DNA of 64,000 nt from an uncultured Schlesneria sp. (GTDB taxonomy: Bacteria > Planctomycetota > Planctomycetia > Planctomycetales > Planctomycetaceae), in assembly GCA_903904835.1 (NCBI GenBank), contig CAIVEI010000102.1, positions 1 to 64,000 of the forward strand. The letters run 5' to 3'. This document shows, piece by piece, positions 19,557 to 29,136 of this stretch (the stretch's first letter is position 1; the number at the start of each line of letters is the position of its first letter). The position numbers and the translations under genes were made by a program. The notes below the pieces were generated by a model. It saw only the letters and a program-made list of their open reading frames with translations. It ran no database searches and was not told the DNA's origin.

Positions 19557-21116
19557 ATGGGACAATTCAAGCTGCGGACTTCGGTGTTCGGCCTGAGTCG
19601 CGCACTAATGCTCGCCACGATTTTCGTTTCTGCTTTCACCTCGCGTGACGCTGGCGCACAGTATTGGGGTGGTTACGGGGCCGACCCGCAGCATACTTGC
19701 CAGGCCCATGTGGCTTCTCAGCTTCCGCAAAAGGTTCTTTGGTCGATGCCTGTCGACCTGAATCCGACGTTCACCGGGGGCGATCTCTACATCCATTACG
19801 CCAGTCCTGTCATCACGGCCAAGAACACTGTCATCGTCACGGTTCGAGGCACGACATCCGACGCGAACATCTTTCAATTCAAGGCGGTCAAAGGTCAAGA
19901 CGGCTCGGTCGCCTGGTCGAGCCCATTAACGACAGACTATATTCTGCCTGCGCACAATTGGGTTCCGGTCTGTGGTCCGACATTAGTTTCCGGCGGCCTC
20001 AAAATTGCTGTGCCTGGAGCGGGGGGGACGGTCTATCTGAGGGCAAACCCTGACCGTGCAACCGGGGCCGTTTCCCAGATCCCGTTCTATACGAGCCTGA
20101 CCAACTACAAAGCGAATAAGACGAACTTCAATCAAAGTGTGTTCATTTGCACGCCGATCACCGCCGATGCGGACGGGAACCTGTACTTCGGATTCAATAT
20201 CCAAGCCGCTGCGACTGGTGCACCAGCAACCGGCGGCTTGGCGCGAATCTCAAGCGCCGGTGTCGGGAGCTATATTACGGCCGCTGCGGCGACCGGCGAC
20301 GGATCCATGCAAAAAGTTGTTTATAATTGTGCACCTGCCATCAGCACAGACGGCACGACAGTGTACGTTGCCGTCAACAGCGGAAACTTTGGTGGTGGCT
20401 ACCTTGTCGCTCTCGATAGCAAGACGCTTGGCACAAAGGCGCAAGTCCGATTGAAGGATCCCAAAACCGATTATGATGCCAGCCTTGCTGATGATGGTTC
20501 CGCCACCCCGACCGTGGGTCCCGACGGTGACGTTTATTTTGGCGTGCTGGAAACCCCGTTTCCGTCTCGGGTCGACCGGGGCTGGCTCCTTCATTTCAGT
20601 GGCGATTTAGCGACATTAAAAACGCCAGGCTCCTTCGGCTGGGATAACACCGCTTCCATCGTCCCGGCGAGTGCTGTTCCCTCGTATCAGGGTTCGTCTA
20701 AATACCTTGTTTTGACGAAGTACAACAATTACGCAGATTTCGGTCCGCCTGGAGACGGTCTCAACCGAATGGCTGTCCTCGATCCAAATGACACCCAGGT
20801 CGATCCGCTTTCGGGAGTGTTGACGATGAAAGAGGTGATTACAGTCCTCGGCCCGACAACAGATCCGAGATTTGGCGCTCCGGCCGTCCGAGAGTGGTGT
20901 GTTAACTCCGCTGCGATCGACCCGATTAACAAATGTGCCATCGTCAACTCTGAGGACGGAAACGTGTACCGATGGGATTTCACGACGAACACGCTCAGCC
21001 CCGCGCTCCCCTTGGCAGCCGCGACTGGCGAGGCGTATACCCCCACGGTTGTTGGGCCGGATGGTGCGGTCTACGCAATCAATCGAGCGGTCCTGAACTG
21101 CTGCGTCAAGAATTAG
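19557..21116 (+). CDS. Secreted PQQ-like beta-propeller repeat protein
   Basis: The 519-residue protein starts at ATG 19557 (an in-frame TTG lies at 19548) with a signal peptide ending at AGAQ. The mature part opens WGGYGADPQHTC, as many PQQ-like/outer-membrane-propeller proteins do. Repeats of the form DGxVYFG or DGAVYAI follow (DADGNLYFGF, GPDGDVYFGV, GPDGAVYAI), giving a seven- or eight-bladed propeller. No catalytic Asp/Glu pair typical of quinoprotein dehydrogenases could be assigned, so it may be structural or binding. It ends 28 bp before the G8 gene on the same strand. Confidence 0.8.
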   Translation: MGQFKLRTSVFGLSRALMLATIFVSAFTSRDAGAQYWGGYGADPQHTCQAHVASQLPQKVLWSMPVDLNPTFTGGDLYIHYASPVITAKNTVIVTVRGTTSDANIFQFKAVKGQDGSVAWSSPLTTDYILPAHNWVPVCGPTLVSGGLKIAVPGAGGTVYLRANPDRATGAVSQIPFYTSLTNYKANKTNFNQSVFICTPITADADGNLYFGFNIQAAATGAPATGGLARISSAGVGSYITAAAATGDGSMQKVVYNCAPAISTDGTTVYVAVNSGNFGGGYLVALDSKTLGTKAQVRLKDPKTDYDASLADDGSATPTVGPDGDVYFGVLETPFPSRVDRGWLLHFSGDLATLKTPGSFGWDNTASIVPASAVPSYQGSSKYLVLTKYNNYADFGPPGDGLNRMAVLDPNDTQVDPLSGVLTMKEVITVLGPTTDPRFGAPAVREWCVNSAAIDPINKCAIVNSEDGNVYRWDFTTNTLSPALPLAAATGEAYTPTVVGPDGAVYAINRAVLNCCVKN

Positions 21117-21144
21117 GCAGGGCGTAATTTTTGTAGGAGCGACC

Positions 21145-23121
21145 GTGGTCGCGATCGAAGTACGGATCTGCTTTCTCGCTTGGATTTGTCTAGTCTCACC
21201 CTTGTTGGCTGACGAATCAGGATTGATCCGATCTCGCCAGAGTGGGCGGTGGTCCGCCGCTTCGACTTGGGAAATGGGGGCCATACCGTCGGCCGAGGCC
21301 CGTGTCCTAGTTCGGTCTGATCACGTGGTCTTGTACGACCTGCAATCGGATCAGGTGATCCGTTCGATCCACGTGTCAGGAACCCTCAGATTCATTACAG
21401 ATCAGAATACGAGGCTCGATGTCGGACTGATCAAAATTCAGCCTGGCGATGATGCCAGCGAGAACGGCTTCGACTGCGACGATCACCCGACGATTCCATC
21501 GCCCAATCAACCGGTTCCAGTTCTGGAGGTCGGTTCCGCCGAGCGGCCCATCGAAGCGGGAAAAACCTCACTGATCCGGTTGGTCGCCTTAAAAGGGATG
21601 AACCCCGATTCGTGCCCGGCAATTGTTTGTTGTGGAGGCCGAATGGACTTCTACGGTGCTTCCATGAGCCGGTCATGGGTCAAACTCGGCAACGACCCAA
21701 AGCCTGGAGACACCGTGGTTCACCTCGCCGAACCCGTGACGGGTTGGCGAGAAGGGGATCGTATCCTGGTGACTGCCGCAACGAACCGAGTTCGCAAACA
21801 AGGAGAGACTCTTCGACCCGGAGTCGGGTCGCTTCGCTGCTTCACCGAAGAGAGGTTCATACGGTCGATAGATGGAACTAAGTTAACTCTCGACCGCCCT
21901 CTTGCGGAAACTCATTCGATGCCAGAAGGGCTGAGAGGCGAAATTGCCAACCTCAGCCGAAACGTCATTATCGAATCGGCAGACGCTTCTCAGGGACGTG
22001 GCCACACGATGTACCATCGTCATTCGGCAGGCTCAATCGGTTATGCCGAGTTTCGCCACCTGGGCAAGGAGGGAGTGAAAGGACGCTACCCGATCCATTT
22101 CCACCTGGTCGGACAAACGATGCGAGGCAGTTCCGTCATCGGCGCTTCGGTCTGGGATAGTGGAAACCGTTGGATCACGATTCACGGGACCAACCAACTT
22201 GTCGTTCGCGACTGTGTCGGTTACCAATCGGTCGGCCACGGATTCTTCCTGGAAGACGGTACCGAGACGCTGAACGTCCTGGACCGAAATCTGGCCGTTC
22301 AGTCGTACGCGGGAAAACGTTTACCCCACCAAGCACTGGCTTTCGATGACAATTCCGGCGCGGGTTTCTGGTGGGCAAACAGTCTCAACACATTCACACG
22401 TAACGTTGCAGTCGAATGCGATCGCTACGGCTTCCGTTACGAAGCGATCCTTTCCCCCGCCGACGACCTCCGCAAGCAAGTCCTGCTGACAAACAGAAGT
22501 CGCGAGACCGTCGATATCCGCACGCTTCCCTTCGTGAAATTTCTGGATAACGAAGCCCACGCCCAACTTTACGGAATTGACTTGGGAGAAGGTACGAACG
22601 GGGTTGGCCCCGATCGCGATCATCCGTTCGAGCTACTTAACACTCGGCTTTGGGATTGTTCCTGGGCATTTCGGACGGACGTTCCTAATCTGTTGGTCGA
22701 CGGTCTGTCGATCGATCGCTGCCGCTACGGCGTGTCCCACGCTCGCGAAGGTTTCCGAGCCTATCGGAATACGACGATCCGGCGCTGCTATCTCGCGGGC
22801 GCGATCCCACCCCTGGACGCCAGCGCCGATGAAAAGCTATTCAAACGCGACGATTCCTCACCGAACACAATCGTCACATTCGTGGCCTCGCCCAAGAAGG
22901 GGGAGCGCCTGATCCGAGGGACATCGGCGGACAACGGCGAGATCCGTCGAGTCCTGGTCAACGGATGCGAGGCTCGTGCCATCGCCCCTGGGTTGACGGA
23001 ATGGGAAATCACAATCGACGAGCCTCAGGATGGGATGATCTCGGCCGGTGCCGAAGACATGGCCGGTAATATCGAGGCCGATCAACATCGGATCTGTGTC
23101 GGCATCCCGTCGACAAAATAA
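21145..23121 (+). CDS. G8 domain / CEMIP-like right-handed beta-helix secreted protein
   Basis: The 658-residue product starts at GTG 21145, five bases after AGGAG, with a signal peptide ending LLADES. Residues about 28-170 match the G8 domain (glycine-rich, SGRWSAASTWEMGAIPSAE then VRSDHVVLYDL). A parallel beta-helix follows, with the RYPIHFHLVG motif that marks the CEMIP/TMEM2/fibrocystin-like family and VVRDCVGYQSVGHGFFLEDG repeats. In animals these proteins bind or depolymerise hyaluronan; bacterial members are little studied and probably act on extracellular polysaccharides. It follows the propeller gene by 28 bp, suggesting co-expression. Confidence 0.85.
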   Translation: MVAIEVRICFLAWICLVSPLLADESGLIRSRQSGRWSAASTWEMGAIPSAEARVLVRSDHVVLYDLQSDQVIRSIHVSGTLRFITDQNTRLDVGLIKIQPGDDASENGFDCDDHPTIPSPNQPVPVLEVGSAERPIEAGKTSLIRLVALKGMNPDSCPAIVCCGGRMDFYGASMSRSWVKLGNDPKPGDTVVHLAEPVTGWREGDRILVTAATNRVRKQGETLRPGVGSLRCFTEERFIRSIDGTKLTLDRPLAETHSMPEGLRGEIANLSRNVIIESADASQGRGHTMYHRHSAGSIGYAEFRHLGKEGVKGRYPIHFHLVGQTMRGSSVIGASVWDSGNRWITIHGTNQLVVRDCVGYQSVGHGFFLEDGTETLNVLDRNLAVQSYAGKRLPHQALAFDDNSGAGFWWANSLNTFTRNVAVECDRYGFRYEAILSPADDLRKQVLLTNRSRETVDIRTLPFVKFLDNEAHAQLYGIDLGEGTNGVGPDRDHPFELLNTRLWDCSWAFRTDVPNLLVDGLSIDRCRYGVSHAREGFRAYRNTTIRRCYLAGAIPPLDASADEKLFKRDDSSPNTIVTFVASPKKGERLIRGTSADNGEIRRVLVNGCEARAIAPGLTEWEITIDEPQDGMISAGAEDMAGNIEADQHRICVGIPSTK

Positions 23122-23251
23122 TCATGCGGAATCGATACAAGTGTTCTTGCATGGAAATGGAGTCATCGGCTTTGAATCTTGCGTTGTCCTTGTGCGACGC
23201 GCGTAGCTGTGAGAATATGCGTTACTTCAGTTATTGAATTCAGGAGGACCC

Positions 23252-24769
23252 ATGTCTCGCACGGACGAACTTTACACCGAACTGACTCGACTACTTCGTG
23301 AAGCCGCTTTGCTGAGTTCCTGCGGCAGTGTGCTGAGTTGGGACGAGCAAACTTACATGCCCAAAAACGGCTCGGCTCATCGTGCTGAACAGTTGGGATT
23401 TCTGGCTGGGCTGGCTCATGAGCGGTCTACTTCTCCGCGCATTGGTGAATTGCTTTCCGAATTGGAGCGAAGCGGTGAATTGGGTGACGCAGATGGTGAT
23501 CTGGCCGTCAACGTTCGCGAATCGCGTCGTACCTATGATCGACAGACCAAGTTGCCGAGGCGACTGGTTGAAGAGATTTCTCGAACCACCACGTTATCGC
23601 AACAGGCGTGGGTTGCGGCTCGCGAAGATTCGAATTTCAACGATTTTCTTCCCTGGCTAGACAAGATGATTGGCCTGAAGCGAGAAGAAGCTCAGGCGGT
23701 TGGTTTTGGAAACGGGGTTCCTTACGACGCGTTGCTCGACGATTACGAACCGGGGATGACAGCGTCTGAAGTCCAACGCGTCTTTTCGCCGTTACGTGAC
23801 GAGCTTGTGAAACTTGTCGCAGCGATTCAACATTCGTCGCGTCGGCCAAACATTGAGATTCTGTCACGGCATTATCCCAAAACACCACAGATCGTTCTGG
23901 CTGAAGGGGCGTCGAAAGCAATCGGGTTTAACTTTGAGGCCGGTCGAATCGATGAGTCGGCTCATCCGTTTTGCACTGGAATCGGACCAGGGGATTGTCG
24001 ACTTACCACGCGATATAGCGATCATCATTTCAATTCCGCATTTTTCGGAGTGTTGCACGAGTCTGGCCACGGAATTTATGACCAGGGCTTGCCTGCGGAA
24101 AGTTTTGGTTTAGGAATTGGACAGGCGACGTCGCTGGGAATTCATGAGTCGCAATCACGGTTGTGGGAAAACTTTGTCGGTCGCAGTCGTTCGTTTTGGC
24201 AGTATCTGTTTCCTACTGCTCAAACCGCTTTTCCGAAGTCTCTTGGCGACGTTTCGCTGGATGAATTCTATTTCGCCATCAACGATGTTCGTCCGTCGCT
24301 GATTCGGGTCGAGGCAGACGAGGTGACTTACAACTTGCATATCATGCTTCGGTTTGAAATAGAGCAGCAACTTGTTTCGGGGGACCTGAAACCGGCTGAT
24401 GTTCCTGGCGTCTGGAATGAAAAGGTTCACAAATACTTCGGACTGACGGTCCCGAACGATTCAAACGGCTGTTTGCAGGATATCCACTGGAGTGCCGGTT
24501 TGCTGGGTTACTTTCCCACCTACGCACTCGGCAACATGTATGCCGCGCAGTTATTCGTGGCCGCAGGACGGGACCTGGGAAATCTGGATGAGTCCTTTTC
24601 ACGTGGTCACTTTAAGCCGTTAAAGGCTTGGCTAAATGAAAAAATTCATCGACATGGAAAACGATTCCGGGCGAAGCGACTTGTCGAAGTCGTGACGGGT
24701 GAATCTCTTTCTCACGAACCATTGATCGCTCATTTGCGATCAAAATATTCCGCACTCTATGGTTTATGA
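23252..24769 (+). CDS. Carboxypeptidase Taq, M32 metallopeptidase
   Basis: This cytoplasmic zinc carboxypeptidase removes C-terminal residues from peptides. The 505-residue length is normal for M32. ATG 23252 follows AGGAGG closely. The active-site HESGH (in LHESGHGIYDQGLP) and the downstream IHESQSRLWEN with the third ligand glutamate are intact; the signature Arg-rich IRVEADEVTYNLHIMLRFEIE region is also present. The stop codon overlaps the ATG of the thioredoxin gene (ATGA), indicating translational coupling. Confidence 0.95.
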   Translation: MSRTDELYTELTRLLREAALLSSCGSVLSWDEQTYMPKNGSAHRAEQLGFLAGLAHERSTSPRIGELLSELERSGELGDADGDLAVNVRESRRTYDRQTKLPRRLVEEISRTTTLSQQAWVAAREDSNFNDFLPWLDKMIGLKREEAQAVGFGNGVPYDALLDDYEPGMTASEVQRVFSPLRDELVKLVAAIQHSSRRPNIEILSRHYPKTPQIVLAEGASKAIGFNFEAGRIDESAHPFCTGIGPGDCRLTTRYSDHHFNSAFFGVLHESGHGIYDQGLPAESFGLGIGQATSLGIHESQSRLWENFVGRSRSFWQYLFPTAQTAFPKSLGDVSLDEFYFAINDVRPSLIRVEADEVTYNLHIMLRFEIEQQLVSGDLKPADVPGVWNEKVHKYFGLTVPNDSNGCLQDIHWSAGLLGYFPTYALGNMYAAQLFVAAGRDLGNLDESFSRGHFKPLKAWLNEKIHRHGKRFRAKRLVEVVTGESLSHEPLIAHLRSKYSALYGL

Positions 24770-25356
24770 CCCCCATGCAAGACGAGCTTCCTGCCCAAAA
24801 TGGCCCCAGTGGATTTCTGATTGCCGTCAGTATCGTTGGTCTTTTGACAATTGGTTTTGCGTGGCTGCTTCGATCCGCGATGGCTCCGGCCTTATCACCA
24901 CAAATTGGCCGACCGTTTCCCCGTATCGAAGCGGCTGGCTGGATCAATGGTCCTGGACCAACGGTGGACGACCTTCAGGGGAAGGTCGTCGTGGTGGACG
25001 CGTGGGCTCATTGGTGCGGCCCTTGTCGGGCGGTCACGCCTTACGTCATTGAGTTACGCAACAAATACAAAGATCAAGGGGTCGTCTTTATCGGACTGAC
25101 TTCGGAGGGACTTGATTCCCGGTCGATTGATCTGAGTCGTCAATTCGTGTCGTCGCTCAATATTCCGTGGCCGAATGGCTATGGTGCGACGAAGACGCTG
25201 TCAGATCTGGAGGTTGACACGATTCCGCAACTATGGGTTATCGACCGTCAAAATCGGATCGTTTTTCATGAAATCGGGTTTGGAGATAATTCCATCAATG
25301 AGATGGAATCTGCCATCAAAAAAGCTCTGGCGGATTCTCCAGAAGTAAAAAAATAA
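24766..25356 (+). CDS. Membrane-anchored thioredoxin-like protein, TlpA/ResA type
   Basis: The 196-residue protein begins at ATG 24766, overlapping the carboxypeptidase stop by four bases; a second ATG at 24775 is possible. An N-terminal helix (FLIAVSIVGLLTIGFAWLL) anchors it with the thioredoxin domain in the periplasm. The active site is WCGPC, followed by the cis-Pro segment TIPQLWVID. TlpA/ResA proteins reduce disulfides, for example in cytochrome c or envelope protein maturation; no cytochrome gene is adjacent, so the client is unknown. Confidence 0.9.
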   Translation: MTPMQDELPAQNGPSGFLIAVSIVGLLTIGFAWLLRSAMAPALSPQIGRPFPRIEAAGWINGPGPTVDDLQGKVVVVDAWAHWCGPCRAVTPYVIELRNKYKDQGVVFIGLTSEGLDSRSIDLSRQFVSSLNIPWPNGYGATKTLSDLEVDTIPQLWVIDRQNRIVFHEIGFGDNSINEMESAIKKALADSPEVKK

Positions 25357-25370
25357 ACAGTCCGACGTTC

Positions 25371-25435
25371 GCCCGACGCGCAAGCGATCGATCTTTTCTT
25401 TCACTCAGTGAAGATCCCTCGCTTGCGCGTCGGGC
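25371..25435. repeat. Palindromic intergenic repeat, family B copy 1
   Basis: Perfect 17-bp inverted arms GCCCGACGCGCAAGCGA / TCGCTTGCGCGTCGGGC flank a 31-bp centre. The right half GAAGATCCCTCGCTTGCGCG recurs at 52051-52126. Both copies lie between convergent genes. Confidence 0.8.
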
Positions 25436-25490
25436 TAATGAATAATCCAGGCAAGTTCGAGTTCTGCGGAATTCGAACAACTCAAAATAA

Positions 25491-25524
25491 AAAGTCCCCA
25501 CCAAGCTGTGTTGGTGGGGACTTT
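25491..25524. terminator. Bidirectional Rho-independent terminator
   Basis: A perfect 12-bp inverted repeat, AAAGTCCCCACC/GGTGGGGACTTT with a 10-base loop. A-tract on the left and T-rich sequence on the right allow it to act on both the thioredoxin (+) and oxidoreductase (-) transcripts. Confidence 0.85.
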
Positions 25525-25564
25525 GTTTTAGACCAGTTACCGTGGCGGGTGTCAGGCAGATTGA

Positions 25565-26911
25565 TTAGAGAACTCGTGTGAGTCCAGGAACGGCAATCGG
25601 ATAGACACCGTCGGCATTGGCTTTGACTGGCGGTTCTGCGTCCCACTTGTAGCTCTTGGGTGCCAAACTCACGTTTGAGTTGATGGCGTCATTCCACGAG
25701 ATTTCTTTTCCCGAGTAAGTGCATAGACGACCAAGGATCGCGGTCATCGAACTATAAGCCCCGTTGTCACCTTCGTTGTATTCCGTTCCCTTTCGGATGG
25801 CGGCAAACAGGTCATCGTGTTCGACCTGGTATGGGTCTTTCTGCTTTTCGCTGAAATTCCAATTGATTCCAGGACCGTTGATGCTTCCTGATGGGTTTGA
25901 CGTCCCTTTGGTGCCAGTTACGGATTCCGAAACACTGTCCCAGCAACCGCGAATATGTCGGCATTGGCTGGATAGGCGGCTACCGTCACTGTATTCGTAC
26001 TCGACAAAGTGATGATCGAAGATTTCTCCGTATTTCTTGTCGATACGAACTTGTCGGCCCCCCATACCGTTTGCTTTAACCGGGTAAGCTGCTTCCTTGT
26101 CTTTGCCACCCTTGATCCAGTTGATCACGTCAAGGTTATGGATGTGCTGTTCGCAGATGTGGTCGCCGCTCAGCCAGTTGTAGTAGTACCAGTTCAGAAC
26201 CTGGTATTCCATTTCCGTCTTACACTGTTCGCGGGTTTTACGAGGATCCCACACGCCGCCGCCATTCCAATAGGCTCGCATGGCGATGACATCACCGATC
26301 GCGCCGTCTTTGATCCGCTTGATCGTTTCGAGGTAGCCAGCCTGATGGTGACGTTGCAGACCAACGCCCACTTTCAGCTTCTTTTCCTTGGCGATCTTAT
26401 TTGCTTCGATCACTTGTCGAACGCCAGGGGCGTCAACTGCGACCGGCTTTTCCATGAAGACGTGCTTTCCGGCTTTGACCGCATACTCAAAATGGATTGG
26501 GCGGAAGCCAGGTGGCGTGGCAAGGATCACAAGGTCGACGCCGCTATCGATCACTTTTTGATAGGCGTCCAAGCCGTCGAAGATATTCTCGGGCTTGACC
26601 TGAACGCGATCACCCTTTGAACCGAGTCCATTTTTGACCGCGTCGACAACGCCACGGGCATTTTCGGGAAATGCGTCACCCACTGCCGTGAGCTTGACGT
26701 TGCCATTCGTCGAAAGTGCCTGGCCTGCTGCACCAGTTCCGCGTCCTCCGCAACCGACCAGGCCAACTTTGACCGTATCGTCGCCGCTGGCGAACAGGCT
26801 ACTGCTAAAGCCGGTCGGCACTACCAACGCTGCGCCAGCGCCGACTAAAGCCGACGTTTTCAAAAAGTCACGACGTGAAGCGCTGTCGTGGGGTTGATCG
26901 GATGAACTCAT
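25565..26911 (-). CDS. Gfo/Idh/MocA family oxidoreductase with Tat signal
   Basis: The 448-residue NAD(P)-dependent sugar oxidoreductase-like protein starts at ATG 26911 after AAGGAG; an upstream in-frame extension to 26962 lacks a site. A twin-arginine signal is clear: SRRDFLKTSALVGAGAALVVP. The Rossmann motif GLVGCGGRGTGAAG follows, then the EKPVAVD motif. The C-terminal alpha/beta domain carries NWYYYNWLSGDHICEQHIHNLD, typical of the large planctomycete family of exported Gfo/Idh/MocA proteins. It probably oxidises or epimerises a sugar or inositol derivative in the periplasm, with its cofactor loaded before export. Confidence 0.93.
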   Translation of the reverse strand: MSSSDQPHDSASRRDFLKTSALVGAGAALVVPTGFSSSLFASGDDTVKVGLVGCGGRGTGAAGQALSTNGNVKLTAVGDAFPENARGVVDAVKNGLGSKGDRVQVKPENIFDGLDAYQKVIDSGVDLVILATPPGFRPIHFEYAVKAGKHVFMEKPVAVDAPGVRQVIEANKIAKEKKLKVGVGLQRHHQAGYLETIKRIKDGAIGDVIAMRAYWNGGGVWDPRKTREQCKTEMEYQVLNWYYYNWLSGDHICEQHIHNLDVINWIKGGKDKEAAYPVKANGMGGRQVRIDKKYGEIFDHHFVEYEYSDGSRLSSQCRHIRGCWDSVSESVTGTKGTSNPSGSINGPGINWNFSEKQKDPYQVEHDDLFAAIRKGTEYNEGDNGAYSSMTAILGRLCTYSGKEISWNDAINSNVSLAPKSYKWDAEPPVKANADGVYPIAVPGLTRVL

Positions 26912-26999
26912 GCTCGACTCCTTGGTTGTCAGGTACACGGATAGAAATGGGCGTTGAATCAAGCCGATTCAACGCCCGGCATAAAACGGAGCACAAAAA

Positions 27000-28100
27000 T
27001 TATTCAATCGTCACTCGCGGTTTGACACCTTTCGGGACAACCGCATCCAACCTCAGATTCTTTCGTTCGTCGTCGCTTGGCGTTCGTAGTGGCCGAACGA
27101 CACGAAATCCACCCCACACTGCATCTGTCATGTACCATGCGCTTTTGGGGTTCTGAGGATCTTGCTGCTTCCAGTCTGGATCGGAAGCTAACCTTGTTGC
27201 ACTACGGCATTCGGCAGGTCCGCGGTCCCAGGCACCACCTCGTGCTACTCGAGGATATTCGTCATCGGCGAGACAGAGTGGAAACTTAACGGCTTCGTTT
27301 TGTTTGAATTTTCCATAAAAATCGGGTTCATAACGGTCTTGGACCCACTCGGCGACATTCCCATGCATGTCGTGCAAACCCCAGGGATTGGGTTTCTTCT
27401 TTCCGACCTTATGGTATTTGGGTTTTCCGTTCTCAGTACTGTTCCCTTCGAACCAGGCGTATTCACCCAATTGAGTTGCATCGTCGCCAAAGTGGTACTT
27501 GGTTGTCGTACCAGCCCGACAGGCATATTCCCACTCTGCTTCGGTCGGCAGCCGATGATATCGTCCGGTTTTTGCCGTAAGCCATTCGCAATAGGTCTTC
27601 GCGGCGTGCTGAGTCATACAAATCGCGGGGAAGCCGCCATCCTTTCCCATTTCGAATGACATGTCTGTGTAGGGGTTCGTCGGTTTCGTAACCGCATCGG
27701 CGGCCTTTTCGAGCGGACCGATTTCCGCTGCGCCGAAATCTCGCAATGCTCGTTCCAATCGAATCGACCAGAGTTCGAATTCATCCCAGGTGACTTCCGT
27801 TTGGCCCATCCAGAACGGTTCAAGTTTGACTTTGTGTTGAGGCCCTTCGTCTTCGTTCCGATCTGATTCCGTAGCGGGGCTTCCCATGAGAAATTCGCCG
27901 CCTGGAATCGGAACCATTTTGAACGAGATTTCCGTATTGCGGATCTTCTGCGAGTACGGTTTCATGTCAGCTTCGGTCTTGGCGTTGCCAGCGTCGTCTT
28001 GAGCCATCGACAACGTCGAAAGACCCAAAAAACAAATCAACGAGACAACGAATTTTGCACCGCGACGTGAAACATTTAAGTGAGAGCAGGTGAATGGCAT
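27000..28100 (-). CDS. SUMF1/formylglycine-generating-enzyme-like protein, secreted
   Basis: The 366-residue protein has an N-terminal signal (KFVVSLICFLGLSTLSMAQ) and the FGE-sulfatase domain: MVPIPGGEFLMGSP at its start, GRYHRLPTEAEWEYACRAG, NPWGLHDMHGNVAEWVQDRYEP and RGGAWDRGPAECRSATRLA. True FGE needs a paired cysteine active site near the C-terminus; only one likely cysteine (AECRS) is seen, so it may bind ligand rather than oxidise sulfatase cysteine. Its ATG (28100-28098) overlaps the ATG of the divergent apbE gene on a CATG palindrome. Confidence 0.88.
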   Translation of the reverse strand: MPFTCSHLNVSRRGAKFVVSLICFLGLSTLSMAQDDAGNAKTEADMKPYSQKIRNTEISFKMVPIPGGEFLMGSPATESDRNEDEGPQHKVKLEPFWMGQTEVTWDEFELWSIRLERALRDFGAAEIGPLEKAADAVTKPTNPYTDMSFEMGKDGGFPAICMTQHAAKTYCEWLTAKTGRYHRLPTEAEWEYACRAGTTTKYHFGDDATQLGEYAWFEGNSTENGKPKYHKVGKKKPNPWGLHDMHGNVAEWVQDRYEPDFYGKFKQNEAVKFPLCLADDEYPRVARGGAWDRGPAECRSATRLASDPDWKQQDPQNPKSAWYMTDAVWGGFRVVRPLRTPSDDERKNLRLDAVVPKGVKPRVTIE

Positions 28101-29124
28101 GGCAACTCGAAAGTGGAAACTGTTGGGGACCCTGGTCGTTGACCTGATCTGGATGTCAAGTTGGGCGCTCGCTCAGTCGCAGGAGCGCTTCACATTTGCC
28201 GAACCACATCTCGGAACGATTGTTGAAATAACACTATACGCTCCCGAAGATACCGTCGCAAATGATGCAGCCAAAGCCGCATTCAGGAGATTGAAAGAAC
28301 TCGATCAAATTTTCAGCGATTACAAAACTGACAGCGAAACAATGAGGCTTTGCGACAGCGCCGGATCAGGTCGGGCGGTCAAAGTCAGTCCGGAATTGTT
28401 TCACGTCATCCGAAAATCGATAGAGATTTCCGAGAAATCGGAAGGAGCGTTCGATGTCACCGTCGGACCATTGGTACAGCTATGGCGTCGTGCTCGAAAA
28501 CTGAAAATTCTCCCAAATAACGACGAACTCGCCGCTGCAAAGGAACTGGTCGGATCGAAGCTTGTCAGCCTGGATGAGGCCACGCAATCAGTCGAATTGA
28601 AGCGACAGGGGATGCGGCTCGATTTTGGCGGGATCGCAAAGGGATTTATTGCCCAGAACGTCAGTCAGTTGCTTCGCGAAAAGGGGCATCAACAAACGTT
28701 AGTTGCGGTGGCAGGTGATATTGTCGCTGGCGATGCTCCGCCCAATACATCGGGCTGGAAGGTCGGTGTTGCACCACTTGATCGGCCTAATGGTGCCGTC
28801 AGCCGCTTGTTGCTGCTGAAGAATTGCGCTATTTCCACGTCAGGGGATGCATTTCAGTTTGCTGAAATCAACGGAGTGCGATATTCGCATATCGTCAATC
28901 CTCACACCGGACTCGGCCTGACTGAGCGAAGCAGCGTTACGGTTCTTGCCGAGGATGGAACGACCGCCGACGCGCTGGCAACGGCAATTTGCGTTCTGGG
29001 ACCTCAAAAAGGACTTAAGCTGATCGAAGGCCGAGGTGGCGTCGATGCATTGATCGTCCAGGCAACCGACGATGGGCCGCGTGTCATCGAATCAAAGTCG
29101 TTTCGGTCATACGAAACCAAGTAA
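28099..29124 (+). CDS. apbE: FAD:protein FMN transferase (ApbE)
   Basis: ApbE covalently attaches FMN from FAD to threonine in client flavoproteins such as NqrB/RnfG. The 341-residue product starts at ATG 28099 (an in-frame GTG lies at 28090), with AGCAGG about nine bases before it, and has an N-terminal hydrophobic export signal ending WALAQS. ApbE motifs are present: LGTIVEITLYAP, DFGGIAKGFIAQN, VAGDIVAGD and STSGDAFQF...RYSHIVNPHTG. No Nqr/Rnf or FMN-binding-domain protein lies in the window, so its client is elsewhere. Confidence 0.93.
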   Translation: MATRKWKLLGTLVVDLIWMSSWALAQSQERFTFAEPHLGTIVEITLYAPEDTVANDAAKAAFRRLKELDQIFSDYKTDSETMRLCDSAGSGRAVKVSPELFHVIRKSIEISEKSEGAFDVTVGPLVQLWRRARKLKILPNNDELAAAKELVGSKLVSLDEATQSVELKRQGMRLDFGGIAKGFIAQNVSQLLREKGHQQTLVAVAGDIVAGDAPPNTSGWKVGVAPLDRPNGAVSRLLLLKNCAISTSGDAFQFAEINGVRYSHIVNPHTGLGLTERSSVTVLAEDGTTADALATAICVLGPQKGLKLIEGRGGVDALIVQATDDGPRVIESKSFRSYETK

Positions 29125-29136
29125 GTTTTGACGCGC

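Noticed and set aside
20616-21284. Minus-strand open frame of 222 codons
   Set aside because: It is antisense to the PQQ-like gene and its composition follows that of the real frame.
26009-26620. Plus-strand open frame of 203 codons
   Set aside because: It is antisense to the Gfo/Idh/MocA gene and shows no ribosome site or domain of its own.
27000-28100. Bona fide formylglycine-generating enzyme activating the sulfatase at 39458
   Set aside because: Only one of the two expected active-site cysteines could be placed, and the genes are 11 kb apart with no shared operon.
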